Source of the DNA: Deltaproteobacteria bacterium
GTDB taxonomy: Bacteria > Desulfobacterota > Syntrophia > Syntrophales > Smithellaceae
NCBI GenBank assembly: GCA_022703375.1
Contig: JAKLDS010000007.1
Coordinates: 1 to 60,225, forward strand
DNA: 60,225 nucleotides
Reading direction: 5' to 3'
Positions 33,571 through 41,720 of this stretch are shown piece by piece. A program made the position numbers and the translations under genes. Position 1 is the first letter of the stretch, and each line of letters opens with the position of its first letter. A model generated the notes under the pieces. The model saw only the letters and a program-made list of their open reading frames with translations, did not search any database and was not told the origin of the DNA.

Positions 33571-34358
33571 ATGAGTAGTACGAAAGTTGAAGAGTTCAAA
33601 GTTGTTGTTCCCGGCGGCCGGGTATTTGCAAAAAGGTGGATGCCTGAGACCGATGCAAAAAAAAGCCAATCATCCTGCTTCACGATTCCTTGGGCAGCGT
33701 TGATTTGTGGAACGACTTTCCTTCAAAATTGGCTGAAAGTCTTTCCCGATGTGTTTTGGCCTATGACCGATTGGGATTCGGTAAATCCGATGAGCGAGAT
33801 TCATTGCCATCCCTGGAGTTTATCGCAGAGAAAGCAACGAATTACTTCCCGGCGATAAAGGAACATTCATCTCTCGGCAGTTATGTTCTTTTTGGCCATA
33901 GCGTCGGGGGCGGTATGGCAATCAAAATCGCCTCTCAAGATTCTGATTGCAGGGCTGTGGTAACTGTCTCAGCTCAGGTATTTGTTGAAGACCTCACTAT
34001 TAAGGGAATACAAAAAGCAAAACAGATGTTTGAGCAGCGGGGACAGATAAAAAGGTTGGTAAAGTGACATGGCAAAAAAGCGACCTGGGTTCTTCATGCA
34101 TGGACGGATGTGTGGTTGTCACCCGAGTTTAGAGACTGGAGTATAAAATCAGCTATTGAGCATGTGCGGTGCCCGGTTCTCGCAATCCATGGCGATAATG
34201 ATGAGTATGGCTCTTCAGCATTCCCGAAGTTTATTGCAAAGAACTCCGGTGGGCCGACTGATATGCTGATCATCAAGAACTGTGGTCACATGCCTAATAA
34301 AGAAAAACAAAAAGAAGTGATCGGTGCGACACTATCGTTTCTGAGTAATATTGTCTAA
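33571..34358 (+). pseudogene. broken alpha/beta hydrolase (gene cassette)
   Basis: The frame from the ATG at 33571 (behind AAGGAAGGAT) reads EEFKVVVPGGRVFAKRW, then is thrown out of frame at an 8-base A run (33657-33664). One added A restores ILLHDSLGSVDLWNDFPSK, and the fold continues through the nucleophile elbow FGHSVGGGMA. An in-frame TGA at 34065-34067 then interrupts, after which the same frame gives HGKKATWVLHAWTD, PVLAIHGDNDEYG and the catalytic His in IKNCGHMPNKEK. Two lesions make this a pseudogene unless both are sequencing errors. Flanked by attC-like sites. Confidence 0.75.
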
Positions 34359-34433
34359 CATTCCGGAGAGGAATGAGGGAACATTTGATGAGCGCGAATA
34401 AATAAAACGATTTTACGATTGCCCAACGAGCGC

Positions 34434-34477
34434 AATCTACCCGATTGCTGCGCAGCGGCTGATTTTTTCGTAGGCAG
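34434..34477 (+). repeat. attC-like recombination site 2
   Basis: TCTACC at the left faces GTAGGC at the right. The interior CCCGATTGC...GCGGCTGATTTTTTCG matches site 1 over most of its length, but the top of the hairpin is shorter. Lies between the broken hydrolase and the methyltransferase. Confidence 0.55.
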
Positions 34478-34516
34478 TGCCCGAATCTATTCAAATCCGA
34501 AAGGAGATTTTTTACA

Positions 34517-35263
34517 ATGGATATTCCACGAATTTTCAATATTACCGAAAGCGCCCACCGCATTCATAACCCGCTGACACCCGAAAAGCTCGCCACTCTC
34601 GGCGCAGCGCTGCGTCTGGAAAAGGGGACCCGATTGCTCGACCTTGGCAGCGGCTCGGGTGAGATGCTGTGCACCTGGGCGCGCGATTACGGAGTCATCG
34701 GCACCGGCATCGACATGAGCCGGTTGTTCACCGAGCAAGCGAAACTCCGTGCTGCAGAGCTCGGCTTGGCCGATCAAGTCAAGTTCATCCATGGCGATGC
34801 CGCGGGCTATGTCTCTGACGAGAAGGTTGGTGTGGCAGCCTGTCTCGGCGCCACCTGGATCGGCGGGGGAGTCAGCGGAACTATCGAGCTTCTGGCGCAG
34901 AGCCTCCGCCCCGGAGGGATCATCCTCATTGGCGAGCCCTACTGGCGGCAGTTACCGCCGACTGATGATGTTGCCAAAGGGTGTCTTGCCCACTCCATCT
35001 CCGACTTTCTCCTGCTTCCGGAACTTATCGCGTCTTTCGGCCGCCTCGGCTACGACGTTGTGGAAATGGTTTTGGCAGACCAGGACGGCTGGGACAGATA
35101 CGAGGCAGCCCAGTGGCTCACCATGCGCCGCTGGTTAGACGCCAATCCCGGCGACGAGCTCGCGAAAGATATTCGGGACAAACTGAACTCGGAACCCGAA
35201 CGCCACGCCGCTTTCACGCGGAAATATCTGGGCTGGGGCGTGTTCGCGCTGATGAGGCGGTGA
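34517..35263 (+). CDS. SAM-dependent methyltransferase (integron cassette gene)
   Basis: 248 residues. Motif I is RLLDLGSGSGEMLCTWA, the acidic motif II end is IGTGIDMS, followed by FIHGDAAGYV and GGIILIGEPYWRQLPP. A small-molecule class I methyltransferase with unknown substrate. A good AAAGGAG lies 10 bases before the ATG. The gene looks clearly richer in G+C than its neighbours, a sign of separate origin, and is bracketed by attC-like sites 2 and 3. Confidence 0.85.
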   Translation: MDIPRIFNITESAHRIHNPLTPEKLATLGAALRLEKGTRLLDLGSGSGEMLCTWARDYGVIGTGIDMSRLFTEQAKLRAAELGLADQVKFIHGDAAGYVSDEKVGVAACLGATWIGGGVSGTIELLAQSLRPGGIILIGEPYWRQLPPTDDVAKGCLAHSISDFLLLPELIASFGRLGYDVVEMVLADQDGWDRYEAAQWLTMRRWLDANPGDELAKDIRDKLNSEPERHAAFTRKYLGWGVFALMRR

Positions 35264-35308
35264 TGAGGAGATTACCGGGCGACTCAGAAAATGGGGAAAA
35301 ACCAATCA

Positions 35309-35370
35309 TGTCTGACAGCTCATTCAAACCGACGCCGCTTCGCGGTGCTGCTTAATTCGGACGTCAGGCA
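35309..35370 (+). repeat. attC site 3 (close to a classical 59-base element)
   Basis: 62 bases. Left core TGTCTGACA, right core ACGTCAGGCA, and a middle CCGACGCCGCTTCGCGG followed by GCTTAAT. By memory this closely resembles the attC of class 1 integron aadA cassettes (TGTCTAACA...CCGACGCCGCTTCGCGG...GCTTAA). The best attC in the window. Confidence 0.82.
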
Positions 35371-35395
35371 AACAGAAATAGAAGCGAGTGCGCAC

Positions 35396-35938
35396 ATGAG
35401 AAAAATGCAGATTAGTAAGGCGTTTACGTTGATCGAATCCGGTCCGGTTGTTCTTGTTACGACAAATGATGGAAAGAAGAAAAATATAATGACCATCTCG
35501 TGGAATATGGTGGTGGATTTTACGCCGATGTTCGCCATAACCACCGGGCCGTGGAATTATTCCTTTGCCGCTCTTCGTAAAACGAAAGAGTGTGTAATTG
35601 CCATTCCCACTGTTGACCTGCTGAATAAGGTCGTCGGAGTGGGAACATGTTCCGGCGCTGATACAGATAAATTTGAAAAGTTCGGGCTTACCCCCGTGAA
35701 GGGGAAGCATGTCCAAGCGCCCTTGATAAAAGAATGCCTGGCGAATATCGAGTGCAAAGTTTTAGACATCGTCAAGAAGCACAATATCGTCGTCCTCGAA
35801 GGCGTTGCGGCGTACTTTGATAATTCACGAAAGGAGAAGCGAACTGTTCACGCAGTTGGCGATGGAACGTTCGTAGTGGATGGACGCAAGTTGAATCGAA
35901 GGGAAATGATGTTGTCGAAGCTTCCCGCCGGCGTCTAG
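35396..35938 (+). CDS. flavin reductase / flavoredoxin-like FMN-binding protein
   Basis: 180 residues from the ATG at 35396. It has the flavin-reductase split-barrel pattern: GPVVLVTTNDGKKKNIMTIS, FTPMFAITTGPWNYS, ECVIAIPTVDLLNKV and GADTDKFEKFGLTPVKGK. Such proteins bind FMN and pass electrons from NAD(P)H or ferredoxin to partners; the substrate is unknown. It follows attC site 3 by 26 bases and precedes site 4, so it reads as a cassette gene. An upstream in-frame ATG would start inside the attC and is unlikely. Confidence 0.85.
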   Translation: MRKMQISKAFTLIESGPVVLVTTNDGKKKNIMTISWNMVVDFTPMFAITTGPWNYSFAALRKTKECVIAIPTVDLLNKVVGVGTCSGADTDKFEKFGLTPVKGKHVQAPLIKECLANIECKVLDIVKKHNIVVLEGVAAYFDNSRKEKRTVHAVGDGTFVVDGRKLNRREMMLSKLPAGV

Positions 35939-35950
35939 TTTATGCAGTTC

Positions 35951-36006
35951 GCCTGATCAGCAGCTCCAGCGGAGCGCTGTACTCCGGCTTTTTTTCGTTC
36001 GGTGTC
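35951..36006 (+). repeat. attC-like recombination site 4 (degenerate)
   Basis: AGCGGAG-CGCTGTA-CTCCGGCT forms the inner hairpin with one extrahelical base, and GCTGTA...CTCCGGCT...TTTTTTCG matches site 1. The outer cores (GCCTGATC and CGTTCGGT) are poorly matched. The T run could also act as a terminator. Confidence 0.42.
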
Positions 36007-36014
36007 ATTTACAT

Positions 36015-37070
36015 ATGAAATTAAGTAATCTGGGTTTTGATAAATGGTTTGAATCGCATGCCGCTGAGTTACTTCATGAGAAGCACAGCATTGCCCGCGT
36101 ATCGGCAGTTGATCGCGGTTCATATCTGATAAGAAATGAATCGGGAGAGGTGCCCGCCGAGCCAACAGGGAAGTTTTCTTACCAAATTGAGAATCGCTCA
36201 GATTTGCCGTGTGTTGGAGATTGGGTGACGGCACAATATTACGACAACGACACGGCAGCCGTCATCCATGGGGTATTTCCGCGAAAGACGTTCCTGCGGC
36301 GCAAGAGTTCCGGTGTAAATGTAGATTTCCAGATGATTGCAGCCAATGTAGATGCCGCCTTCATCATTCAGTCATGCCATTTTGATTTTAACGCCAATCG
36401 TCTTGATAGATACCTGGTCATGGCGGAAGATGGCGGTGTTGAACCGATAGTCATGCTCACAAAGACAGACTTGATTCCCGGAGACGAACTGGAGCACAAA
36501 CTGGCGATCGCGAGCTCTGCCGCCAAGAATAAGGTGCTCGCCCTCAGCAGCGTCACGGGTAGCGGGTTCGAGGAGCTCCGGCAGGCGCTCTATCCGGGAA
36601 GAACGTACTGCCTGCTCGGTTCATCGGGTGTCGGAAAGACGACCATTATCAACCGCCTCATAGGCCGAAAGGCATTCGACACAAAACCGGTCAGCGGTAC
36701 GGGAGAAGGCACTCATACAACTTCGCGCCGACAACTTATCGTTCTCAGCGAGGGTGCAATGCTGATTGATACTCCGGGAATGCGGGAGCTTGGGCTTATC
36801 GGCGCGGGCAATGGAGTTGATACAGGTTTCGAAGACATTATCAGCCTATCCACAAAGTGCCGTTATGCGGATTGCCGCCATGAGCAAGAGCCGGGCTGTG
36901 CCGTCCGCGCTGCAGTCGAAAGCGGGGAATTGAGTGAAGAGCGGCGTTCCAATTATCTCAAACTCAGGAAAGAGTCGGAATATTACGAGCTGTCATATTT
37001 AGATAAACGGAAAAAAGATAAGACGTTCGGACGATTCATTAAATCGTACAAGAAGCAAATGAAAGATTGA
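36015..37070 (+). CDS. rsgA: RsgA, ribosome-associated GTPase
   Basis: 351 residues. A circularly permuted GTPase: the G4 motif (MLTKTDLIPG) comes before G1 (GSSGVGKTTIINRL) and G3 (IDTPGMRELG). An N-terminal OB-fold precedes it and a C-terminal zinc knuckle follows (CRYADCRHEQEPGC). RsgA helps mature the 30S subunit. Lying after an attC-like site with a second half-site behind it, this copy may be cassette-borne, perhaps an extra paralog beside a chromosomal one. The start lacks a clear ribosome site. Confidence 0.9.
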   Translation: MKLSNLGFDKWFESHAAELLHEKHSIARVSAVDRGSYLIRNESGEVPAEPTGKFSYQIENRSDLPCVGDWVTAQYYDNDTAAVIHGVFPRKTFLRRKSSGVNVDFQMIAANVDAAFIIQSCHFDFNANRLDRYLVMAEDGGVEPIVMLTKTDLIPGDELEHKLAIASSAAKNKVLALSSVTGSGFEELRQALYPGRTYCLLGSSGVGKTTIINRLIGRKAFDTKPVSGTGEGTHTTSRRQLIVLSEGAMLIDTPGMRELGLIGAGNGVDTGFEDIISLSTKCRYADCRHEQEPGCAVRAAVESGELSEERRSNYLKLRKESEYYELSYLDKRKKDKTFGRFIKSYKKQMKD

Positions 37071-37078
37071 GGCAGAAG

Positions 37079-37141
37079 TACCTGACAATCTGATCCAACC
37101 GACTGTCCGGGGCCGCAGCTGAGCTCTTTGTCCATCGGGCG
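37079..37141 (+). repeat. attC-like site 5 (left half good, right half unclear)
   Basis: TACCTGACAATC...CCAACCGACTGTCCGG resembles the left half of a classical attC (CCTAACAATTCG...CAAGCCGACG). The expected right core cannot be placed with confidence. It follows the rsgA stop by 8 bases and could be the broken end of the array. Confidence 0.42.
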
Positions 37142-37201
37142 CACCTCAAATGGAAGTTTTTACTTATCTGAATCATCGGCACAGGTGTTAATTAAGATTT
37201 T

Positions 37202-38515
37202 ATGACCGAACAATTATTCAGTTTACATTCCTGGCCGCGCGCTATCCTGCATATTGACGGCGATGCTTTTTTTACTTCTTGTGAAGAAGCCATTCACCCG
37301 GAGCTCCAAGGCAAAGCGCTGATTACCGGCGGGGAGCGCGGCATTGTCGCCTGCGCGAGCTACGCGGCAAAAAAGCTGGGCGTCAAGCGCGGTGTGCCGT
37401 TGCACGAGGCAAGGAAAATCTGTCCGGGGCTGATTATTCTGCCTTCCGATTATGAAACCTACAGTTTAATTTCCCAAAGGATGTTTGCCATCATGCGCCG
37501 CTTCACGCCTGATGTCGAGGAATATTCGATTGACGAGGCTTTTGCCGACATCACCGGCATGCGCCGCGCCCTGCATTCCTCCTACGAGGAAATCGCCGCC
37601 AATATGAAAAAAGATATTGAGAGGGAGCTGGGAATTACCGTTTCCGTGGGCTTAAGCATTACCAAGGTGCTGGCGAAAGTCGCCTCCAAATACCAGAAAC
37701 CGGCGGGAATGACGATCATCAAAGGCCGGGACATTGCCGGTTATCTGCGGGATTTGCCGGCGGAAAAAATCTGGGGCATCGGTTTTGCCACTACCAATTA
37801 TCTCGCCAAAATGGGAATTCGTTACGCGCTGGAGTTTGCGCAGCTACCGGAAAATACGGTGCGGCAAAAATTCACCAAGCCCGGTGTGGAAATCTGGCGC
37901 GAGCTGCGCGGCGAGTCGGTCTATCCCGTGACCAATGAAGAAAAAAGTTCTTACGCTTCCATCAGCAAAACAAAAACTTTTGCGCCTCCCACATCCGATG
38001 CCGAATATCTTTTCGCGCAGCTCATGCGCAATATGGAATCGGCCTGCATCAAAGCGCGGCGTTACAATCTTGCTCCCCGCAAAATTGTTGTTTTTCTCAA
38101 GAAGAATGATTTTTCCACAACGGGCATCGAGGCTGCTCTTTCGCGACCGTGCTCGACTCCACTCGAATTTACAGGTGTTATCCGCGAGATGTTTTCGGCC
38201 TGTTTTAATCCGCAAGAGCAGTATCGCGCCACGGGCGTTGTCCTGCTCGAACTCGCGCCCGATACGAACATCCAATACACTCTTTTCGATGATCCCGTCC
38301 GGGCCGAAAAAATAAAGCAAATCTACGAAGCCGCCGATGACCTGGGGCAGAAATTCGGCAAGCACACGCTGCATCTGGGAAGTTCTCATCTCATCGAAAA
38401 GCTGGGTAAAGGCCGCCGGGGGACACCGACAGTGCGCGAACAGACGCAGTTAAAGGGTGAAACGAAACGCCGCCATCTGGGATTGCCGCTGATCCACATC
38501 AAAACGGTGAGTTAA
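37202..38515 (+). CDS. second Y-family DNA polymerase (DinB/UmuC-like)
   Basis: 437 residues. The catalytic acids lie in HIDGDAFFTSCEEA and EYSIDEAFADITGM, with SVGLSITKVLAKVASKYQKP and the hairpin KIWGIGFATTNYLAKMGI. It is longer than DinB: a little finger follows, with a basic tail (GKGRRGTPTVREQTQLKG). It is not a duplicate of the 31.3 kb gene; the two are strongly diverged. Translesion synthesis is the expected role. No LexA-type box is visible upstream. Confidence 0.9.
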   Translation: MTEQLFSLHSWPRAILHIDGDAFFTSCEEAIHPELQGKALITGGERGIVACASYAAKKLGVKRGVPLHEARKICPGLIILPSDYETYSLISQRMFAIMRRFTPDVEEYSIDEAFADITGMRRALHSSYEEIAANMKKDIERELGITVSVGLSITKVLAKVASKYQKPAGMTIIKGRDIAGYLRDLPAEKIWGIGFATTNYLAKMGIRYALEFAQLPENTVRQKFTKPGVEIWRELRGESVYPVTNEEKSSYASISKTKTFAPPTSDAEYLFAQLMRNMESACIKARRYNLAPRKIVVFLKKNDFSTTGIEAALSRPCSTPLEFTGVIREMFSACFNPQEQYRATGVVLLELAPDTNIQYTLFDDPVRAEKIKQIYEAADDLGQKFGKHTLHLGSSHLIEKLGKGRRGTPTVREQTQLKGETKRRHLGLPLIHIKTVS

Positions 38516-38576
38516 TCCATTTTTAATTGATATTGTTCAGGGAAATAATCAACTGCTGAAAAAAGCAAAAACCCGG

Positions 38577-39500
38577 CTACTTGCCAATCCCGCGGATAAA
38601 CGAGAGATAGGCGTCAGATGTCTCTTTCGGTTTTTCCAGCATGGGGGCATGGCCGCAATCTTTGATAATAACCGTCTTATAATTTTTCAATCCTTTTTCA
38701 AAAACCGGCACGCTGGAAATATCAAGAATTTTGTCCTGGTCCCCCCAGAGAATCAGCGCGGGCGCCTCGATCTTGGGCAAATCGCTTTCCAGCGAGGTGA
38801 AACCGGGGGCCATATCTTTGGCGATTTTTTCATTGAAAGGGCGGTTGGCAAGACCCTGCTTGATAAACATTTTCTTGAAAGGATAAGGGGTGCGCGGTGG
38901 ATTGACAAAAACGAGTTTCATCAAACGGTCAAAATCATTGCTGTCTTTTAAGAGCAGGGGAGACTCTCCCTTTTCCATTAATTTGACAACCTCGCTTTTT
39001 TCCAGGGATTGCACGCCCGCGGCGTCAAACAGGCCGACGCTGAGAACATCATCCGGATAACGAACGGCGTAGGCCCCGGCAAACCAGCCGCCCATGGAAT
39101 TGCCCACGATATGAAATTTGTTGATCTTAACGGCCTGACGGAATTTATGTAAGCGTTCGATTTGGCTTGCCGCATCATAGCTGGCATTCATCAACTGTGA
39201 GCTCTCGCCGTGGCCGGGCAAATCTGGTATCACGACATGATAATTGTTGGTGAAAAAAGCGGCAAAACGCGGCCAGTTGTCTTTATTGGCGCTGTAACCG
39301 TGCAGCATTAATATTGTCGTTCCCCGTCCTCCTTCAAGATACACTATTTTATGGTCGTCAATTTTTATTTCTTTTTTGACAAGACCGGCCTTTCCCCTTT
39401 CATAATCAATGAAATACCCTGCAATCTTTTCCGGAAACGCAAAGAAAAAGCCGATCGCTACAATTACTATTATTAATAGGGCGGCAAATATCTTCTTCAT
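38577..39500 (-). CDS. membrane-anchored alpha/beta hydrolase
   Basis: 307 residues. Residues 3-25 are a signal anchor (ALLIIVIVAIGFFFAF), so the enzyme faces the periplasm. The fold shows MLHGYSANKDNW (oxyanion loop), DLPGHGES, the nucleophile elbow VGNSMGGWFAG, the Asp region LILWGDQDKILD and the His in DCGHAPMLEKP. All three catalytic residues are present. It resembles lipases/esterases of the 2-hydroxymuconic hydrolase type; the substrate is unknown. Located 42 bases downstream of lolA on the same strand, probably in one operon. Confidence 0.86.
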   Translation of the reverse strand: MKKIFAALLIIVIVAIGFFFAFPEKIAGYFIDYERGKAGLVKKEIKIDDHKIVYLEGGRGTTILMLHGYSANKDNWPRFAAFFTNNYHVVIPDLPGHGESSQLMNASYDAASQIERLHKFRQAVKINKFHIVGNSMGGWFAGAYAVRYPDDVLSVGLFDAAGVQSLEKSEVVKLMEKGESPLLLKDSNDFDRLMKLVFVNPPRTPYPFKKMFIKQGLANRPFNEKIAKDMAPGFTSLESDLPKIEAPALILWGDQDKILDISSVPVFEKGLKNYKTVIIKDCGHAPMLEKPKETSDAYLSFIRGIGK

Positions 39501-39542
39501 GATGGTAATCCCCCTGTTTTATTAGAATAGTTACGAAAAAAT

Positions 39543-40310
39543 TTACGGCATATTGTAAACATTGACGCCGGCCGGCGGTTTGAACTGAAAGAGTTTTTCG
39601 GAAACGGAACTGTTGATGGTGATGGCGGTAAACATCAGAACAGTCGAATTACCCATGGTGTCGTCAAAACTTATCCGGATAATCTGATAATTGCTTTTGT
39701 CAAGGGTCAGCTGGAAATCGTTCAAACCGGAATTTTTTTCGCGCGGTGACAAAATCAATGAATAATTGCCATTTTTATCCGTTTCCTGCGGCGTATAACG
39801 GATAATGAAATCATCATTTAATTTACCCAATCCCGCTAAAAATTTAATGAGAACCTTGGATTTAAAAATTAAATCCGATTCCTGTGTATAGACAACCTTT
39901 TCTTCAGGCAGGTAAAGCCATGTCTTGCGGGGATTAATAATCAGTTTTTTGGTTTTGGGGCTGGTATAATTCCAGAACATGTTTTTCGGCTTCTTCAGAT
40001 AAACAATCCCCGCTTCCCTGTCGGTTTTCTGTATTGATTTTACTATTGTTTCCTGAACAAAGCTGGCTTTAAAATCATAAATTTTGTCGTAAGTCTGCTG
40101 TAATTTTTCGGTAATTTGTTCGATGGGCGGATTTTTTTCGCCTAAGACAACCGTGGGAGCCATAACAAAAAAAAGAGCCAGAACGGCAAAGATATTTGCC
40201 GCGATGAAGCTAATGCTGCTATTTCTTTGCGGTTTTTTTTTCGTTAAAATTAGCGTAAATAATTGTGAAAATATGGCAACTAATGGCACATTTTTTTCAG
40301 TGGAGTTCAT
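39543..40310 (-). CDS. lolA: LolA, periplasmic lipoprotein carrier
   Basis: About 255 residues from the ATG at 40310. A hydrophobic stretch (ANIFAVLALFFVMAPTVVLG) ends an unusually long N-terminal region of about 55 residues, so the signal peptide start is doubtful. The mature part is LolA-like: KLQQTYDKIYDFKASFVQET, KNMFWNYTSPKTKKLIINP, KTWLYLPEEKVVY and DFQLTLDKSNYQI. LolA carries lipoproteins from the LolCDE exporter to the outer membrane. It could instead be a cluster-type LolA homolog serving lipid export. GGA lies before the chosen ATG; an ATG 18 bases earlier lacks a ribosome site. Confidence 0.85.
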   Translation of the reverse strand: MNSTEKNVPLVAIFSQLFTLILTKKKPQRNSSISFIAANIFAVLALFFVMAPTVVLGEKNPPIEQITEKLQQTYDKIYDFKASFVQETIVKSIQKTDREAGIVYLKKPKNMFWNYTSPKTKKLIINPRKTWLYLPEEKVVYTQESDLIFKSKVLIKFLAGLGKLNDDFIIRYTPQETDKNGNYSLILSPREKNSGLNDFQLTLDKSNYQIIRISFDDTMGNSTVLMFTAITINSSVSEKLFQFKPPAGVNVYNMP

Positions 40311-40469
40311 ATCTTTTTCCGCTCTCATCGCTAAGTGGCGATGATTAAAGGGTATATTTATAAGTAATTGTATTTATTGTATTTATGTGTTGCTCAATCC
40401 TTAGGCAATGTGGTTCAAAATCGTAACGAATGCGCACTTACATGGCTTGTAAACAGAGTTATCAACAAG

Positions 40470-40493
40470 GTATTCCACAATCTTGTGGAATAC
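40470..40493. promoter_or_regulatory. perfect 24-base palindrome between ilvE and lolA
   Basis: GTATTCCACAA-TC-TTGTGGAATAC: 11-base arms with a 2-base centre. It lies about 160 bases before the lolA start and 60 bases after the ilvE stop. No T run follows on either strand, so an operator is likelier than a terminator. Confidence 0.5.
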
Positions 40494-40551
40494 AAAGCCA
40501 AGTGCCTGTATCAAAGGGAATTTTTATAATTACTCCTCTTTGCCCCCCTGC

Positions 40552-41628
40552 TTAGTCCGATATCTTGACACGCCAGCCGAAGGGGTCTTCCTTCAATCCG
40601 TACTGGATTTGCAGGATTTCGTTATACAGTTTTTCCGCCACGGGGCCGGTTTTGGAATTATTAATAAAGTAATCCCGGCCGCGATAGTGAATTTGTCCCA
40701 CCGGTGAAATAATTGCCGCCGTTCCTGTGGCGAACGCTTCCTTAAGTTTTCCGTTGTGGGATGACTCGATGACTTCATGAATCGTTATCGGTCGTTCGGC
40801 AACTTTGATTCCCAGGTATTTGGCCAGTCTGATGGCTGAGTTGCGGGTAACTCCCGGCAGAATTGTTCCGGCCAGAGGCGGTGTAACCAATTCATCACCA
40901 ATCAGGAAGAAGATGTTGCTCGTGCCCACCTCTTCGATATACTTGTTTTCAATGGCATCCAACCATAAAACCTGCGTATAGCCCTTACTGGTGGCAATTC
41001 TGGAAGCGTAAAGGCTGGCCGCATAGTTAATAGCCGCCTTGACGTTACCCGTGCCGCCTTTAGTTGCGCGCACATGCTCCTGCGACACATACATCTTTGT
41101 GGGAGAAAAGCCCTGCGGATAATAAGCGCCCACCGAACCGACAACGATAAAAAAGAGATACTCACTGGCCGGATGCACGCCGAGAGCCGCCTCGGTGGCA
41201 ATCATGGTCGGACGGATATATAAGGATGTTCCTGCGCCGTGGGGAACCCAGTCTTTTTCCAGAATAACCAGTTTTTTGATGGCTTCGAAAAATATTTCTT
41301 CATCCAGTTGCGGCATGCAGAGCCTTTCCGCCGAAACATTCATTCTTTTAATGTTTTCCGTCGGGCGAAAAAGATAAATTTCACCATGGGGGCCCCGGTA
41401 GGCTTTGAGCCCTTCAAAGATTTCCTGACCGTAGTGCAGACACATTGCCGTTGGATCCAGTTTTAAGGGGCGGTAAGGTTCGATAATGGGAGCATACCAG
41501 CCCTTGCCCTCCTTATATTTCATGTTGAAAAAATGATCGGTCACTATCTTACCGAAACCGAGCTTCGATTCATCAAGCGGCTTTTGCTTTCTTTTGTGTT
41601 CAGGCGCATTCTTAATTCTGATTTTCAT
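40552..41628 (-). CDS. ilvE: branched-chain amino acid aminotransferase
   Basis: 358 residues from the ATG at 41628, chosen because TGAGGA lies 5 bases before it. Fold type IV PLP enzyme: YGQEIFEGLKAYRG, FRPTENIKRMNVSAERLCMP, and the region KGGTGNVKAAINYAAS near the PLP-binding site. Then EVGTSNIFFLI and TPPLAGTILPGVTRNSAI follow. It makes leucine, isoleucine and valine from 2-keto acids and glutamate. Single-gene unit; downstream lies the palindrome at 40470. Confidence 0.94.
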   Translation of the reverse strand: MKIRIKNAPEHKRKQKPLDESKLGFGKIVTDHFFNMKYKEGKGWYAPIIEPYRPLKLDPTAMCLHYGQEIFEGLKAYRGPHGEIYLFRPTENIKRMNVSAERLCMPQLDEEIFFEAIKKLVILEKDWVPHGAGTSLYIRPTMIATEAALGVHPASEYLFFIVVGSVGAYYPQGFSPTKMYVSQEHVRATKGGTGNVKAAINYAASLYASRIATSKGYTQVLWLDAIENKYIEEVGTSNIFFLIGDELVTPPLAGTILPGVTRNSAIRLAKYLGIKVAERPITIHEVIESSHNGKLKEAFATGTAAIISPVGQIHYRGRDYFINNSKTGPVAEKLYNEILQIQYGLKEDPFGWRVKISD

Positions 41629-41720
41629 ATATTCCTCATTCACCTTTCACCGGGCTTACGGATTTGGCAGGTTATGCCTGCCGCAGGAAAAAAACCCGGA
41701 TATTTAAAAATTTACTATCA

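Noticed and set aside
34065-34067. In-frame TGA of the broken hydrolase as selenocysteine
   Set aside because: The position is not a Cys site in this fold, no hairpin with a suitable loop follows, and the gene also has a frameshift.
40381-40500. Possible replication origin around TTATCAACA and the palindrome
   Set aside because: Only one near-match DnaA box and no cluster of boxes or dnaA/dnaN neighbours.
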